Of a stretch of DNA of 64,000 bases, positions 44,200-53,596 are shown in pieces (positions within the stretch are counted from its first letter, which is position 1; every line of letters starts with the position of its first letter). Below the pieces are notes generated by a model. It saw only the letters and a list, made by a program, of their open reading frames with translations, was not told where the DNA came from and searched no databases. A program made the position numbers and the translations under genes. The stretch comes from Methanomicrobia archaeon (lineage in GTDB: Archaea; Methanobacteriota_B; Thermococci; Methanofastidiosales; NM3): contig JAUVXU010000005.1 of the NCBI GenBank assembly GCA_030603445.1, positions 40,926 through 104,925 on the forward strand, written 5' to 3'.

Positions 44200-44652
44200 T
44201 TATACTTTTTCTCTCCAGATCTTAATATTTGAGGGAGTGATTATAACATGCATGGTATCGCCTATACCTGCAATATCTCCTCCAATACCCCTGCATATTC
44301 CCTTTATCTGGTCTATCGTGCGCTTAAGCTCAATAGGATCACGGTCATTTAGCATTGATATATCTGCTATTACGACATTGCCTTCGTTAAGCTCGTGAGA
44401 GATCTTCTGGACATCAGCAAGACTTCGCAGTTTAAGCGTCTTCACGTGGGTAACACCATAATCGAAAAACTTCTCATCATTTAACATATCTTCATCATAG
44501 TGTACTTGGGAAACATCCTTTAATCCTGGTGAAGCATTTTCTTCTTCCTCTAGCGAATCCTCTGGATATGTTTGCATTTTCTGTTTAGCCTCGCCACGGA
44601 CCTTTTGATTCTCTTCATCAGTACCCCCAAAAATGTTTGAAAGTTTGCGCAT
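44200..44652 (-). CDS. sepF: Cell division protein SepF (archaeal)
   Basis: 150 residues from the ATG at 44650-44652, which has GGAGGTT six bases upstream; an upstream in-frame ATG at 44667 lies in that site. The C-terminal domain THVKTLKLRSLADVQKISHELNEGNVVIADIS, with GGDIAGIGDTMHVIITPSNI, is the SepF fold that anchors FtsZ to the membrane; the N-terminal segment MRKLSNIFGG is the membrane-binding helix. It indicates FtsZ-based division; ftsZ is not in the window. Confidence 0.9.
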   Translation of the reverse strand: MRKLSNIFGGTDEENQKVRGEAKQKMQTYPEDSLEEEENASPGLKDVSQVHYDEDMLNDEKFFDYGVTHVKTLKLRSLADVQKISHELNEGNVVIADISMLNDRDPIELKRTIDQIKGICRGIGGDIAGIGDTMHVIITPSNIKIWREKV

Positions 44653-44793
44653 AAGAATAACCTCCATTTATATAGTGATATGTAATTGATTATACCTTTT
44701 TATATCTTTCGATAAGCAATACTGATATGATTTTTATCAGGATATGTGCGACAAGATTGCCCTTCTCCACATCAAATAACTCTGATTTGGCAA

Positions 44794-44817
44794 ATATGAG
44801 TTAAAAACAACTCATAT
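44794..44817 (-). terminator. Hairpin at the 3' end of the gene 44812-45285
   Basis: Perfect nine-base stem ATATGAGTT/AACTCATAT with a six-base loop; the stem begins at the stop codon of the gene. On the minus strand the loop itself is GTTTTT and a TTT follows the stem, so it may act as a terminator or mRNA end. Confidence 0.4.
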
Positions 44818-45285
44818 TCCTATGATTCGCCTAGCTTTCTCAAGCTTGTCTGATATCTCATTCAATTCTTCCTCAGATATAATTTTTTTATGGGAGTTTG
44901 TAGTGCTGACAAAAAAATCATGCAGCTCTATGTACTTATTGCGGTGGTAAGACAGTATCTGGGGGGAATTATCAATCTCTCTTAAAAATGTGTCAAGCTC
45001 GTTGCTAAACTGTTTGAGCGCGATGCGAAGCCCCTTGACAGAAGGAGGGGTATAGTTGTCAATATCAAAAAAGATGTCATCATCAAATCCGTTCTTCTTG
45101 ACATCGTCATGAACTATCAGCTCATCAGGAGAATATGTTTTTGAAGTAGTATTGGCGGCTAAGGTGTTCTCTTGCTCAGATGGTCTCTTTCTTGTAGGAG
45201 GCCGCATTGCCAATTGAGGGATTTTAAAACTAATCAAGAACACTACAACTATTAAAACAACAAAGGCAATTATCCATGGATCCAT
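44812..45285 (-). CDS. Single-pass membrane protein of unknown function
   Basis: 157 residues: N-terminal membrane helix (about 4-21), a basic then acidic disordered linker, and a helical C-terminal half (GLRIALKQFSNELDTFLREID...EELNEISDKLEKARRIIG). No catalytic motif. It lies next to sepF in the same direction, separated by 160 bases, so a cell-envelope or division role is possible but unproven. It is divergent from cofG. Confidence 0.6.
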   Translation of the reverse strand: MDPWIIAFVVLIVVVFLISFKIPQLAMRPPTRKRPSEQENTLAANTTSKTYSPDELIVHDDVKKNGFDDDIFFDIDNYTPPSVKGLRIALKQFSNELDTFLREIDNSPQILSYHRNKYIELHDFFVSTTNSHKKIISEEELNEISDKLEKARRIIGI

Positions 45286-45363
45286 TGAAACAATTTTCCG
45301 GAATAAAGTATATAAGCCTTTCTAAAAATAGAAATTCCAAAACAATTATCAGGAAATATACGT

Positions 45364-46458
45364 ATGAAAACAGGCATGAACTTACACAAGGATGATGCGC
45401 TAGGCATCCTTGGTGGCATTCTTGATGTGGAGAAAGATGTACTAAATAGTGTGAAACTATCGCTCTCCCCACACATAACGTTCTCACGAAACGTATTTGT
45501 CCCCCTAACGCATGTATGCAGGAATAATTGTGGGTATTGCAATTTCAGGAGGGAGCCTGGCGCTAAAAATAATATTATGAAGAAAAAAGATGCTCTTGCA
45601 ATTATACGAGAAGCGGAAACTTTGGGATGCAGCGAAGTGCTTTTTACGTTTGGAGAGCGCCCAGAAGTGCACGCTGTTGTCAGAAGGGAGCTTTCCAAAA
45701 TTGGGTATGCATCGATAATAGAGTACTTGGCGGATTTGTGCGAGCATGTCACATACAAGACTTCGCTATTTGCACACAGCAACCCCGGTGTGCTTGAGAA
45801 AAGTGAAATTTCTGACCTAAAAGACATCAATGCTTCCATGGGGCTTATGCTAGAAACGTCCTCAGAAAGGCTTATGCAGGAAGCGGCCCACAAGAATAGC
45901 CCCGGAAAGGACCCGAAACTACGCCTGGAGTCGATACGAATGGCAGGCAAATGCAAAGTGGCATTTACTACAGGATTGTTAATAGGGATCGGCGAAACGG
46001 ACGATGAGATATACGAATCCCTAATGTCGCTAAGAAAGATACAGGACAAGTATGGGCACATCCAGGAGATAATAATCCAGAACTTCGTGCCAAAGAAAGG
46101 GACGCTGATGCAGGATGCGGCCCCGGTATCGCTAGAAAAACTAAAAAATGTGATAAAGGTAGCAAGATTGCTTTTTCTTGATGTTGCACTCCAGGTGCCA
46201 CCAAATCTCAATAAAATGCATCTAGTGGAGCTTCTTGAGCTCGGGGCGGATGATCTTGGAGGAATATCCCCGCTAACGCCGGACTATGTGAACCTCGGGC
46301 ATGAATGGCCAAAAGAAAGCATGCTGCCCCCATCAATAAGGGAACGGCTGCCGGTATACCCCCGGTTCATAAACAAAGAATATTTAAGCGAGCATAATTA
46401 TGAAAAAGCCATGCTAAAAGTTGATGAGAAAGGATTTGTTAAGACTGATGACATATGA
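45364..46458 (+). CDS. cofG: FO synthase subunit 1 (CofG)
   Basis: 364 residues. Radical SAM motif VCRNNCGYCNFRREPGAKN, then SEVLFTFGERPEV and GLMLETSSERL typical of 7,8-didemethyl-8-hydroxy-5-deazariboflavin synthase subunit 1, and IIQNFVPKKGTLM and DDLGGISPLTPDYVN at the end. With CofH it builds FO from tyrosine and 5-amino-6-ribitylaminouracil. Its stop overlaps the cofH start by four bases. Confidence 0.95.
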   Translation: MKTGMNLHKDDALGILGGILDVEKDVLNSVKLSLSPHITFSRNVFVPLTHVCRNNCGYCNFRREPGAKNNIMKKKDALAIIREAETLGCSEVLFTFGERPEVHAVVRRELSKIGYASIIEYLADLCEHVTYKTSLFAHSNPGVLEKSEISDLKDINASMGLMLETSSERLMQEAAHKNSPGKDPKLRLESIRMAGKCKVAFTTGLLIGIGETDDEIYESLMSLRKIQDKYGHIQEIIIQNFVPKKGTLMQDAAPVSLEKLKNVIKVARLLFLDVALQVPPNLNKMHLVELLELGADDLGGISPLTPDYVNLGHEWPKESMLPPSIRERLPVYPRFINKEYLSEHNYEKAMLKVDEKGFVKTDDI

Positions 46459-47531
46459 AACTTGAACTAGACCCGGTATGTGAGGAAATCCTTGAAAAAG
46501 CGCTTTCTGGACGCGAGATAAAAAGGCGCGACGCAGCAGAGCTTATGGTTGCAAGCGGCCCGGAGTATCACGGCGTCTGCGCTGTTGCAAACAAGCTTCG
46601 CCATGACAAGGTGGGCGATGGCGTCACGTACGTCATGAACAGGAACATAAACTTCACAAACATCTGCAAAGGCCACTGCAAGTTCTGCAACTACCGCTCA
46701 GACAAAGGATACACCATCACGATAGAAGAGGCGCTCAAAAAGGCATCTGTTCCAGGAATAACGGAAGTATGCATCCAGGGCGGCCTTAACCCAGAGTTGG
46801 GATTGTCATATTATACAGACCTTGTACAGGCAATAAGGCGCTCATTTCCCAATATCCATATCCACGCCTTCTCCCCTGCAGAGGTCGTGCATATGGCAAC
46901 GCAGGAAAGCTGTAATGTTAATGATGTTTTGTGCGAACTGAAGATTGCAGGAGTAAACTCCATACCAGGGACGTCTGCTGAGATACTTGATGATGCCATC
47001 CGCTCAGAAATATGCCCGGAAAAGATAACTACAAAAGAATGGATAGATGTTATCACCCGCGCGCATAAGATGGACATTCCTACCACGGCAACTATGATGT
47101 ACGGCCACATCGAGTCTATCAAGGAACGAATAGACCACATTATCCTGCTACGAGAAATACAAAAGAAAACAGGCGGGTTCACAGAGTTCATACCTCTCAC
47201 CTTCATGGAAAAGAACGAGTTGGGAGAAGAGTTCAAGCTTTCGGGAGCAAGCGGCAGAGAAGATATTTTGCTTTACGCAGTAGCAAGGATACTATTAAAC
47301 GACACTATCCAAAACATCCAAAGCTCATGGGTAAAACTAGGAAAGAAGCTTGCGCAGCTGGCGCTTATGACTGGCGCTAATGATATTGGAGGAACGCTTT
47401 TTGAGGAAAATATCTCCAAAGCATCAGGTTCCCTTTATGGGGAAAGTATCACAAAAGAAGAGTTTGAGGTCATGATACGCGACCTTGGTAAAACACCGTA
47501 CCAGAGAGATACGCTTTATAATCGTCTTTAA
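46455..47531 (+). CDS. cofH: FO synthase subunit 2 (CofH)
   Basis: 358 residues. Radical SAM motif ICKGHCKFCNYRSDKGY, EVCIQGGLNPELG, HAFSPAEV and the family TATMMYGHIES. CofH joins a tyrosine-derived radical to the ribitylaminouracil and hands the adduct to CofG. It is translationally coupled to cofG and converges on ribD with a four-base overlap. The start ATGAAACTTGAAC follows from the coupling. Confidence 0.95.
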   Translation: MKLELDPVCEEILEKALSGREIKRRDAAELMVASGPEYHGVCAVANKLRHDKVGDGVTYVMNRNINFTNICKGHCKFCNYRSDKGYTITIEEALKKASVPGITEVCIQGGLNPELGLSYYTDLVQAIRRSFPNIHIHAFSPAEVVHMATQESCNVNDVLCELKIAGVNSIPGTSAEILDDAIRSEICPEKITTKEWIDVITRAHKMDIPTTATMMYGHIESIKERIDHIILLREIQKKTGGFTEFIPLTFMEKNELGEEFKLSGASGREDILLYAVARILLNDTIQNIQSSWVKLGKKLAQLALMTGANDIGGTLFEENISKASGSLYGESITKEEFEVMIRDLGKTPYQRDTLYNRL

Positions 47532-48598
47532 TGGTTTCTGGGCTTTAGGTAAGCTTCGACAATAATATCGTTGCCGCACCTGTGAACAGAAACGTCATGC
47601 AGCTCTTTTGCATCAGCCATCGACGTGCTGCCGTGTCCCCCGATAACAGGTTTGGACTCAACGCCGGCAATAAGCTTTGGAGCTATGAAAAATATTATTT
47701 TATCCACCACTCCCGCCTCTATGGCGCTTGCATTTACCTCACTGCCCCCTTCTATATAAACGGACGTGATGCCTAGCTTCCCAAGAGATATTATAAGCTG
47801 CTTAAAATCCACTATCATCTCGCCGCACTGCAGCACCTCAATGCCTGCTCTTTTGAGAAGATCATTCTTTTTAGAATCCATGTGCCCGGTCGTTGCTATC
47901 AAGACATTCGAATCAGAAAGCACTTTGCTATCAAGTGGTATCTTCAGTATGCTGTCAAGTATCACCCTAAGGGGGTCTTTGCCTGCAGTAGAGCGCAGGG
48001 AGGGGTCATCGGCCAATACGGTGTTTATCCCAACAAGTATGGCATCGTAACGTCCGCGAAGCTTGTGGGAATAGCTGCGTGCATCCTCTCCTGTTATCCA
48101 CTTTGAATCCCCAGATGAAGTGGCTGTTTTTCCATCCAGGCTCATTGCAGACTTTAGCACCACAAAAGGAACGCCTGTTGTCATGTACGTAATATATGCC
48201 TCGTTGAGCTTGCGGGCCTTTCCTTCCAAAAGGCCGACTTTTACATCAATTCCATGCTCCTTAAGCTGCTTTATGCCACTTATCTTCGGATTTGGGTCCT
48301 GCATAGCACAAACGACCCTTGATATGCCGGAATTAATAATTGCGTCTGTGCAAGGCGGCGTCCTGCCATAGTGCGAACATGGCTCCAAGGTCACATAAAG
48401 TGTTGCTCCGCTAGCATCTATGCCACGCAGCGCGTTGATCTCGGCATGGGGCTCTCCTGCCTTTGTATGAAAACCTTCGCCTATTATCTTATTGTCCCTT
48501 ACGATTACGGCGCCAACCATTGGATTTGGTGATGTGTATCCCTTTTTGGCTAGTTCTAGTGCACGCAACATGTAAGCGGTATCAGAAGAGTCCATCAT
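47528..48598 (-). CDS. ribD: Bifunctional riboflavin deaminase-reductase (bacterial type RibD)
   Basis: 356 residues with both domains. The deaminase (1 to about 145) has the zinc motif HAEINALRG and PCSHYGRTPPC; the reductase (from about 150) has VLKSAMSLDGKTATSSGDSKWITG and YIEGGSEVNASAI. The two steps follow GTP cyclohydrolase II. This fused form is bacterial; most archaea use separate RibB-type deaminase-free and reductase enzymes, so transfer is likely. It follows ribA with one base between. Confidence 0.93.
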   Translation of the reverse strand: MMDSSDTAYMLRALELAKKGYTSPNPMVGAVIVRDNKIIGEGFHTKAGEPHAEINALRGIDASGATLYVTLEPCSHYGRTPPCTDAIINSGISRVVCAMQDPNPKISGIKQLKEHGIDVKVGLLEGKARKLNEAYITYMTTGVPFVVLKSAMSLDGKTATSSGDSKWITGEDARSYSHKLRGRYDAILVGINTVLADDPSLRSTAGKDPLRVILDSILKIPLDSKVLSDSNVLIATTGHMDSKKNDLLKRAGIEVLQCGEMIVDFKQLIISLGKLGITSVYIEGGSEVNASAIEAGVVDKIIFFIAPKLIAGVESKPVIGGHGSTSMADAKELHDVSVHRCGNDIIVEAYLKPRNH

Positions 48599-48599
48599 A

Positions 48600-49211
48600 T
48601 CACCCCATGATATGATTCATTTTTACCTTTTTTGTATGTAGATAGAATTCATTATGCTCATTGGGTTGAACTACTAGGGGTATCCTCTGGGATACTGTTA
48701 TTCCTGCCTTCTTTAGATCGTCTATCTTCAACGGATTATTGGTAATTAGATCAATAGAGGCTATTCTAAAATAGCGCAATATATCTGCCACTATGGTATA
48801 GTCGCGCATATCGCTATCAAACCCCAACTGCTTGTTAGCTTCAACGGTATCGACACCCTTGTCCTGCAGTTCATATGCCTTTATCTTATTGAAGAGGCCT
48901 ATTCCCCTGCCCTCATGGCCAAGATAAAACAATACTCCGCTCTCTTGTTTTCCAAGATACTCAAGTGAATGCTCCAGCTGGATGCCGCAGTCACAACGAA
49001 GTGAGCCAAGTGCATCGCCTGTTATGCATTGTGAGTGAATGCGTACAGGCACGTGTTCTTTATCGCTAACGTCCCCTTTCACCAGGACCATATGTTCCAT
49101 GCTGCCTTCCTTAAAACCATATATCTTAAAATGCCCAAATCGTGTTGGAAAATTAGCTACCGGGAGTTTGAGGATATTATCATTTCCTGGAAGGGGCATC
49201 GCTTCTACCAC
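48600..49211 (-). CDS. ribA: GTP cyclohydrolase II (RibA)
   Basis: 203 residues. The Zn-binding Cys motif ITGDALGSLRCDCGIQLE, GHEGRGIGLFNKI and the catalytic Tyr region are typical of RibA, with DLITNNPLKID and VSQRIPL at the end. It starts at a GTG directly after the stop of the macrodomain gene (alternatively an ATG four codons in). It makes the pyrimidine precursor for riboflavin and, in this organism, FO. Many archaea use an unrelated GTP cyclohydrolase III, so this is a bacterial-type gene. Confidence 0.9.
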   Translation of the reverse strand: MVEAMPLPGNDNILKLPVANFPTRFGHFKIYGFKEGSMEHMVLVKGDVSDKEHVPVRIHSQCITGDALGSLRCDCGIQLEHSLEYLGKQESGVLFYLGHEGRGIGLFNKIKAYELQDKGVDTVEANKQLGFDSDMRDYTIVADILRYFRIASIDLITNNPLKIDDLKKAGITVSQRIPLVVQPNEHNEFYLHTKKVKMNHIMG

Positions 49212-49739
49212 CTAGTTAAAATGATTCTTAAGCGCCTTTTTATAATACCTGTAAGGGGCAGGGTCGCACACTACAAAGGATATGTTAATAAAATCCATGC
49301 CATCAAGTGCCGCCTTTTTGGCTTCATCAACTATTATGTCAGTGGATGTCTTTGGCGAGAGGCCAGGAAAAGCTGAACCAAGGGCGGGAATGGCAATGCT
49401 TTTTAGCCCCATGCCATTAGAAATCTCAAATGCTGTGCGTACACACTGCCTAAGCACTTGGGGACTGGCCTTTTTTTCCTCATTAAGAATAACACAGTGC
49501 AGCAAGTGTTCTGCCTTCAAGTCCCCGCACGATGTTATTACTACTGCCCCAGGAACGGATGGGGCGTGATTTAATGCCTCATCTTCTATAGACTTACCAG
49601 CCTTGTCCTTTACTTTTAGGGCAATTCCCGCATTCATACAAAGGGAAGGTGACGATGCGACGGCTATTGCGTCAACATCCAGATCCGTAATGTCCCCATA
49701 AAGGGACACGAAAGTTGTACCATTGCACTTATAGTCCAT
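49212..49739 (-). CDS. Macrodomain protein
   Basis: 175 residues, stand-alone macro domain: LYGDITDLDVDAIAVASSPSL (adenine-binding Asp), APSVPGAVVITSC, and IAIPALGSAFPGLSPKTSTDII (the ADP-ribose distal loop). Members bind or hydrolyse ADP-ribose derivatives. The usual NaaN motif (VNAAN) is changed to ASSPSL, so de-ADP-ribosylation activity may be altered. It is the first gene of an operon with ribA and ribD, a context that hints at a nucleotide or ribose-phosphate substrate in flavin synthesis. Confidence 0.82.
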   Translation of the reverse strand: MDYKCNGTTFVSLYGDITDLDVDAIAVASSPSLCMNAGIALKVKDKAGKSIEDEALNHAPSVPGAVVITSCGDLKAEHLLHCVILNEEKKASPQVLRQCVRTAFEISNGMGLKSIAIPALGSAFPGLSPKTSTDIIVDEAKKAALDGMDFINISFVVCDPAPYRYYKKALKNHFN

Positions 49740-49871
49740 TCTATCACCAGAAAAAATGTATATTGGTCATAAATGAAAAAAGTACTTTTTATACTTTTTC
49801 CATGTACTATTAAACAATGACAACATAGAAATGTATATAAGGTTTGTGCCAAAGAGGAGAATTGGTGCCAT

Positions 49872-50591
49872 ATGGGTAAGGAGGATACAGTATTTTATGG
49901 TGCAATTATTGTCGCATGTGTGATTGGTATAGTAATCATTGCATATTCTGTCATGTCCGGCCCAGGATATGAGGAAAACTTTTCTGAACTTTATTTTTAT
50001 GGGGAAAAGCTTCAATTTGAAAACGAAAAAAGCATGTTTTTGGGGTACGACATACTAATTGATGAAGGGAATATCTATATTGACAAGGACAGGACTGGGT
50101 CCTATTCCCTCGGTCCTTTTATCGTAGGTTCTACAATAGTGCTTGATGGGCGCCACTGGAATATTGAAGGCATATCCGAAGGGTGCGAAGAGGCGCTTAT
50201 GAGAAACTTTCCCTTATCTGCGCCACAGGGGTCGTATATCACCATAGGTGTTGTTATCTCAAATCATGAGAACGAGCAGCACTCGTACGCGTGGGAGGCT
50301 GCAACGCTTGCCGAAAAGAAGGAAGGGACTAAAGAGATAGATAGCGGAAAGGAGGCTATAATTGAACTCACGCTAAAGCTTCCCGCAATCGATGAATCGC
50401 TAACACTGCTTGAAGAGTACGACGAGATATTCTCAAACTATACGCGCCATGTAAAAGATTACGGGGATATGAAGCACATCACGCTCCTTAATGAAGGCAT
50501 GGCGTATGCCCAGTTCTGGAAGACAAAGGTATCCTTCTCAATTGACACGGGAAACAATATACACTTCTGGATAAGAATAGATGATGAATGA
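49872..50591 (+). CDS. Membrane-anchored protein, DUF1616-like
   Basis: 239 residues: membrane helix near 9-28, then an extracytoplasmic domain with ENFSELYFYGEKLQF and SYITIGVVISNHENEQHSY, which resemble the DUF1616 core (a beta-rich archaeal domain), and beta strands to the end. Only one membrane helix is present, fewer than in full DUF1616 proteins. Function unknown. GTGCCATATG precedes the start; the TATA-like TATATAAGG lies near 49836. Confidence 0.6.
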   Translation: MGKEDTVFYGAIIVACVIGIVIIAYSVMSGPGYEENFSELYFYGEKLQFENEKSMFLGYDILIDEGNIYIDKDRTGSYSLGPFIVGSTIVLDGRHWNIEGISEGCEEALMRNFPLSAPQGSYITIGVVISNHENEQHSYAWEAATLAEKKEGTKEIDSGKEAIIELTLKLPAIDESLTLLEEYDEIFSNYTRHVKDYGDMKHITLLNEGMAYAQFWKTKVSFSIDTGNNIHFWIRIDDE

Positions 50592-50687
50592 ATCCAATTC
50601 TGAGCATGGAAACGTGCAGTGATGAAACTTATGAAAACTGATATTTGGGCAAAATATAATTTGCCCAATAATCCTAAAAAGCAGTCC

Positions 50688-51983
50688 TCATATATCAAAG
50701 GATTGCCCGTTGCGCTTTACTATGACGTGCTTTCCAACATCATAGCCTTCCTCGTTGCAAAGCTCCGCCATGGATATGAGCATATCGGGAAACCCGTGGC
50801 ACGGAAGCACGTATTCTGGGGAAAGCGTCTTTATTATTTTCCTGTGCTCCTCCCTGCTTGCGTGGCCTGAAACATGGAGATTCTTGACAAGGTTTGCGCC
50901 CTGCATCTTTAGCTTTGTCTCCAGCTTGTAGCGGGAAGCCTTATTTAATGGATTTGGGATAATGCTTGCTGAGAACACGACATTGTCGTCCTTTTCAAAG
51001 AAGAATGGCGTCTTTCTGTCTGTCATGCGCGCAAGCATTGCTTCAGGCTCTCCCTGCGAGCCTGTTGTAAGAATCATGTATTTTTCCTTATTGGCATTTA
51101 TCTCCTTTAAGGTTGCCATTGCTGCATCTCTTCTGCGCACCATTTGCACCTTGGTGTCCACTATGCCTGCCTCAAGTGCAAGGCCGTAGTACTTGCAAAG
51201 GGAATTTCCGATTAGCACAGGTTTTCTGCCTATGTTCTCCGCCTCCCTTATAATGGCAGATATTCTTTCTACCTGTGAGGAGAAAGTGGTAGTTACGATG
51301 CCTGCATTGCTATCTTCTATCATATGCATATAATCGCTTATCATCGTCCTTGCAACGCGTTCTGAGGGTGTTATGCCCTCGTTCATAACATTTGTGCTGT
51401 CGATTATGAGAAGACGTATGTCAAGTTTCTTAAGCTTGGGGAAGGACAGTGGTTTTTGCAGTATCTGATGCTCATCTAACTTGTAATCTCCTGTAAATAG
51501 CACATCGCCCTCTGGCGTGTGCACGATAATAAATGAGGACTGAGGGATAGAATGCGTAACAGGCATCATTTCTATTTCAAACGGCCCGAGCGTTATTGAT
51601 GAATCATGCAGCTCAAAGAGGGGATTTTCAAACTTCTTCCTTTCCTCCTTCATCATCGAGGCTATCAGTTTCAGAGGATACGGCCTGCCGACTACCGGGC
51701 ATTTGTATTTTCGTGCCATTCTTGAGACTGCGCCAATATGGTCCAGGTGCCCGTGTGACACTACCACTCCGACGATCTTTTTTCCTTTAAGGGGGGTTAC
51801 GTCCGGAATAGCGCCAAGCCTATCAAGCTCCTTTATCGGCATGGCCTGGATATTTGTGTCCTCCCCTATCATTACCCTGTCAATTCGTACTCCCATATCT
51901 AGTATGAGCACCTTTCCTTTGAATTCTAGGGCGGTCATATTTCTTCCGACTTCTTCATATCCGCCCAATGTGTAAACTTTCAT
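50688..51983 (-). CDS. Archaeal ribonuclease J (beta-CASP metallo-beta-lactamase)
   Basis: 431 residues from the ATG at 51981-51983 with GGAG upstream. Metallo-beta-lactamase motif VSHGHLDHIGAV, GDYKLDE, beta-CASP motifs, and HVSGHAS...LPCHGF with distal histidines. It is a 5'-3' exonuclease for RNA turnover. It lies one base after fni, a conserved archaeal linkage between isoprenoid genes and RNase J. Confidence 0.9.
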   Translation of the reverse strand: MKVYTLGGYEEVGRNMTALEFKGKVLILDMGVRIDRVMIGEDTNIQAMPIKELDRLGAIPDVTPLKGKKIVGVVVSHGHLDHIGAVSRMARKYKCPVVGRPYPLKLIASMMKEERKKFENPLFELHDSSITLGPFEIEMMPVTHSIPQSSFIIVHTPEGDVLFTGDYKLDEHQILQKPLSFPKLKKLDIRLLIIDSTNVMNEGITPSERVARTMISDYMHMIEDSNAGIVTTTFSSQVERISAIIREAENIGRKPVLIGNSLCKYYGLALEAGIVDTKVQMVRRRDAAMATLKEINANKEKYMILTTGSQGEPEAMLARMTDRKTPFFFEKDDNVVFSASIIPNPLNKASRYKLETKLKMQGANLVKNLHVSGHASREEHRKIIKTLSPEYVLPCHGFPDMLISMAELCNEEGYDVGKHVIVKRNGQSFDI

Positions 51984-51984
51984 T

Positions 51985-53085
51985 TCATTTCTCTCCTTTT
52001 CTTGCAAAGTATTCCAGTAAGAATCCCCTGTCAACAAGATAGTCTCTGGTCTTTCCAGAAAAGACCAATGATCTGGTGTTTATATCAGACAAACTTCCTG
52101 CACCAACAAGAAACATTGTTATCTTGAGCTCTCTTATAAGAGAATCCACATAAATACTTGCATTTTCGATCTTCTTTTTATAAGTGGCAGCAAGGAACGG
52201 GTAGGCTATGCCTGCGCATGATGCCCCCAGTGCCAGTGATTTTGCAATATGAATGCCGCTTCTTATGCCGCCAGATGCTATAACTGTATCAAATACCTCA
52301 CTTGTCTCTACAATGGAGCACACAGTAGGTATGCCCCAATCCCAGAACTTCATTGCTATCTCCTTCTGGGCCTTTTCTGAGGTGCGATAGTATTCTACTG
52401 CGGCAAATGATGTCCCTCCGACACCGGCCACCTCAACACCATCCAAAAATCTAAGCTCCTGTGCAACTTCAGAGGATATCCCTGCACCTGTCTCCTTGAC
52501 GATGACAGGATATGAGAAGGATTTTTTCAACTCTCTTAATCTTTTTACCCCTCCTTTGAAATCTGTGTCACCCTCTGGCTGCAGCACCTCTTGCAAAGGA
52601 TTTAGGTGAACGGCCAGTACATCGGCCCCTATAGATTCAAGTAGCTCTTCCACCTGGTCGTTCTCCATAGTGATTAGCTGGGCTATTCCGATGTTTGAAA
52701 AAAGCAGTGCATCAGGTGCATATTTACGTATCTCATATGTCGGCCTTAGTGCTGCGTCTTCAAGCATCGCACGCTGGCTCCCGACAGATATGCCTATGTT
52801 ATATTTTTGTGCCACGCGGGCAAGGTCCTCATTTATCTTCCCTGCATTTGGGGAACCACCAGTAATAGCGGAAATTATCAACGGATAGTCCAGTGATCTC
52901 CCAAACATCTCAAGTGATGTGTCAATATCATTAAAGTTAATCTCGGGAAGCGAGGAATGAATAAATGTAACGTCATCGAATCCGGAAGGTGTGTTGCACT
53001 GGACGTCATACTCAATGGAATTTAGGATATGCTCATCCTTTCGTTTTGCAATTTTCCCGTTCTTTTTTATATTTCCAGATTCCAA
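51985..53085 (-). CDS. fni: Type 2 isopentenyl-diphosphate isomerase
   Basis: 366 residues, FMN-dependent TIM barrel. ISAITGGSPNAGKIN, SVGSQRAMLEDAALRPTYEIRK, HLNPLQEVLQPEGDTDFKG, IVKETGAGIS and IASGGIRSGIHIAKSLALGA are all diagnostic. It interconverts IPP and DMAPP for archaeal lipids. Its start overlaps the PUA gene by 19 bases, and rnj follows. Confidence 0.95.
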   Translation of the reverse strand: MESGNIKKNGKIAKRKDEHILNSIEYDVQCNTPSGFDDVTFIHSSLPEINFNDIDTSLEMFGRSLDYPLIISAITGGSPNAGKINEDLARVAQKYNIGISVGSQRAMLEDAALRPTYEIRKYAPDALLFSNIGIAQLITMENDQVEELLESIGADVLAVHLNPLQEVLQPEGDTDFKGGVKRLRELKKSFSYPVIVKETGAGISSEVAQELRFLDGVEVAGVGGTSFAAVEYYRTSEKAQKEIAMKFWDWGIPTVCSIVETSEVFDTVIASGGIRSGIHIAKSLALGASCAGIAYPFLAATYKKKIENASIYVDSLIRELKITMFLVGAGSLSDINTRSLVFSGKTRDYLVDRGFLLEYFARKGEK

Positions 53086-53561
53086 ATCTTATCCCCCACA
53101 TAATGTATGTTCTTTACAACTTTTCCCTCTTTAAGAGATAACATCTCCTCTCCTGAATAAAGGGAGATCCCAATGGCAAGTGGTTTGCCATGCTTCTCAT
53201 CACAGATAACGACAAAAGACCCCTTTAAAATGTTCTTGTCCGCATCAACTATGCCTGGTCGCATGATATCTGCGCCGTTTGTTACAAATCGTATGGCCCC
53301 CATATCCACTGTCACGCTGTTTGGGAGCTTTCTTACATCCTTGTCAAGGAACATCTTCAAAGAAGGTATGGCCATCTCGTCCTTTAATAGAAAGAAAGGT
53401 TTATTCTCATACAGTATTACCGTTATGTCAGTGTCTGTCTCGCATATCTCATACTTTCCCTTTTTACGGGAAAACATTATCTGGTCATAGAATTCATCCA
53501 ATCTTTTAAAAAGCTTTTTCATTTCGCTCTTTGACATATCATGGCGTTTTTTAATTTCCAA
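53067..53561 (-). CDS. PUA-domain RNA-binding protein (MCT-1-like)
   Basis: 164 residues: an N-terminal DUF1947-type domain (about 1-80; SEMKKLFKRLDEFYD) and a C-terminal PUA domain (PNSVTVDMGAIRFVTNGADIMRPGIV...GKPLAIGIS). This resembles archaeal relatives of MCT-1/eIF2D-type factors that bind ribosomes or tRNA. A TTG start follows a GGTGA site at good spacing. It heads the PUA-fni-rnj operon. Confidence 0.85.
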   Translation of the reverse strand: MEIKKRHDMSKSEMKKLFKRLDEFYDQIMFSRKKGKYEICETDTDITVILYENKPFFLLKDEMAIPSLKMFLDKDVRKLPNSVTVDMGAIRFVTNGADIMRPGIVDADKNILKGSFVVICDEKHGKPLAIGISLYSGEEMLSLKEGKVVKNIHYVGDKIWNLEI

Positions 53562-53596
53562 AAAATCACCGATTTAGTAATCTGCTTCAGGCAGGC

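Noticed and set aside
49741-49820. AGTACTTTTTATAC region considered as a third copy of the dispersed repeat
   Set aside because: Only the short GTACTTT word matches; the flanking conserved words are missing.
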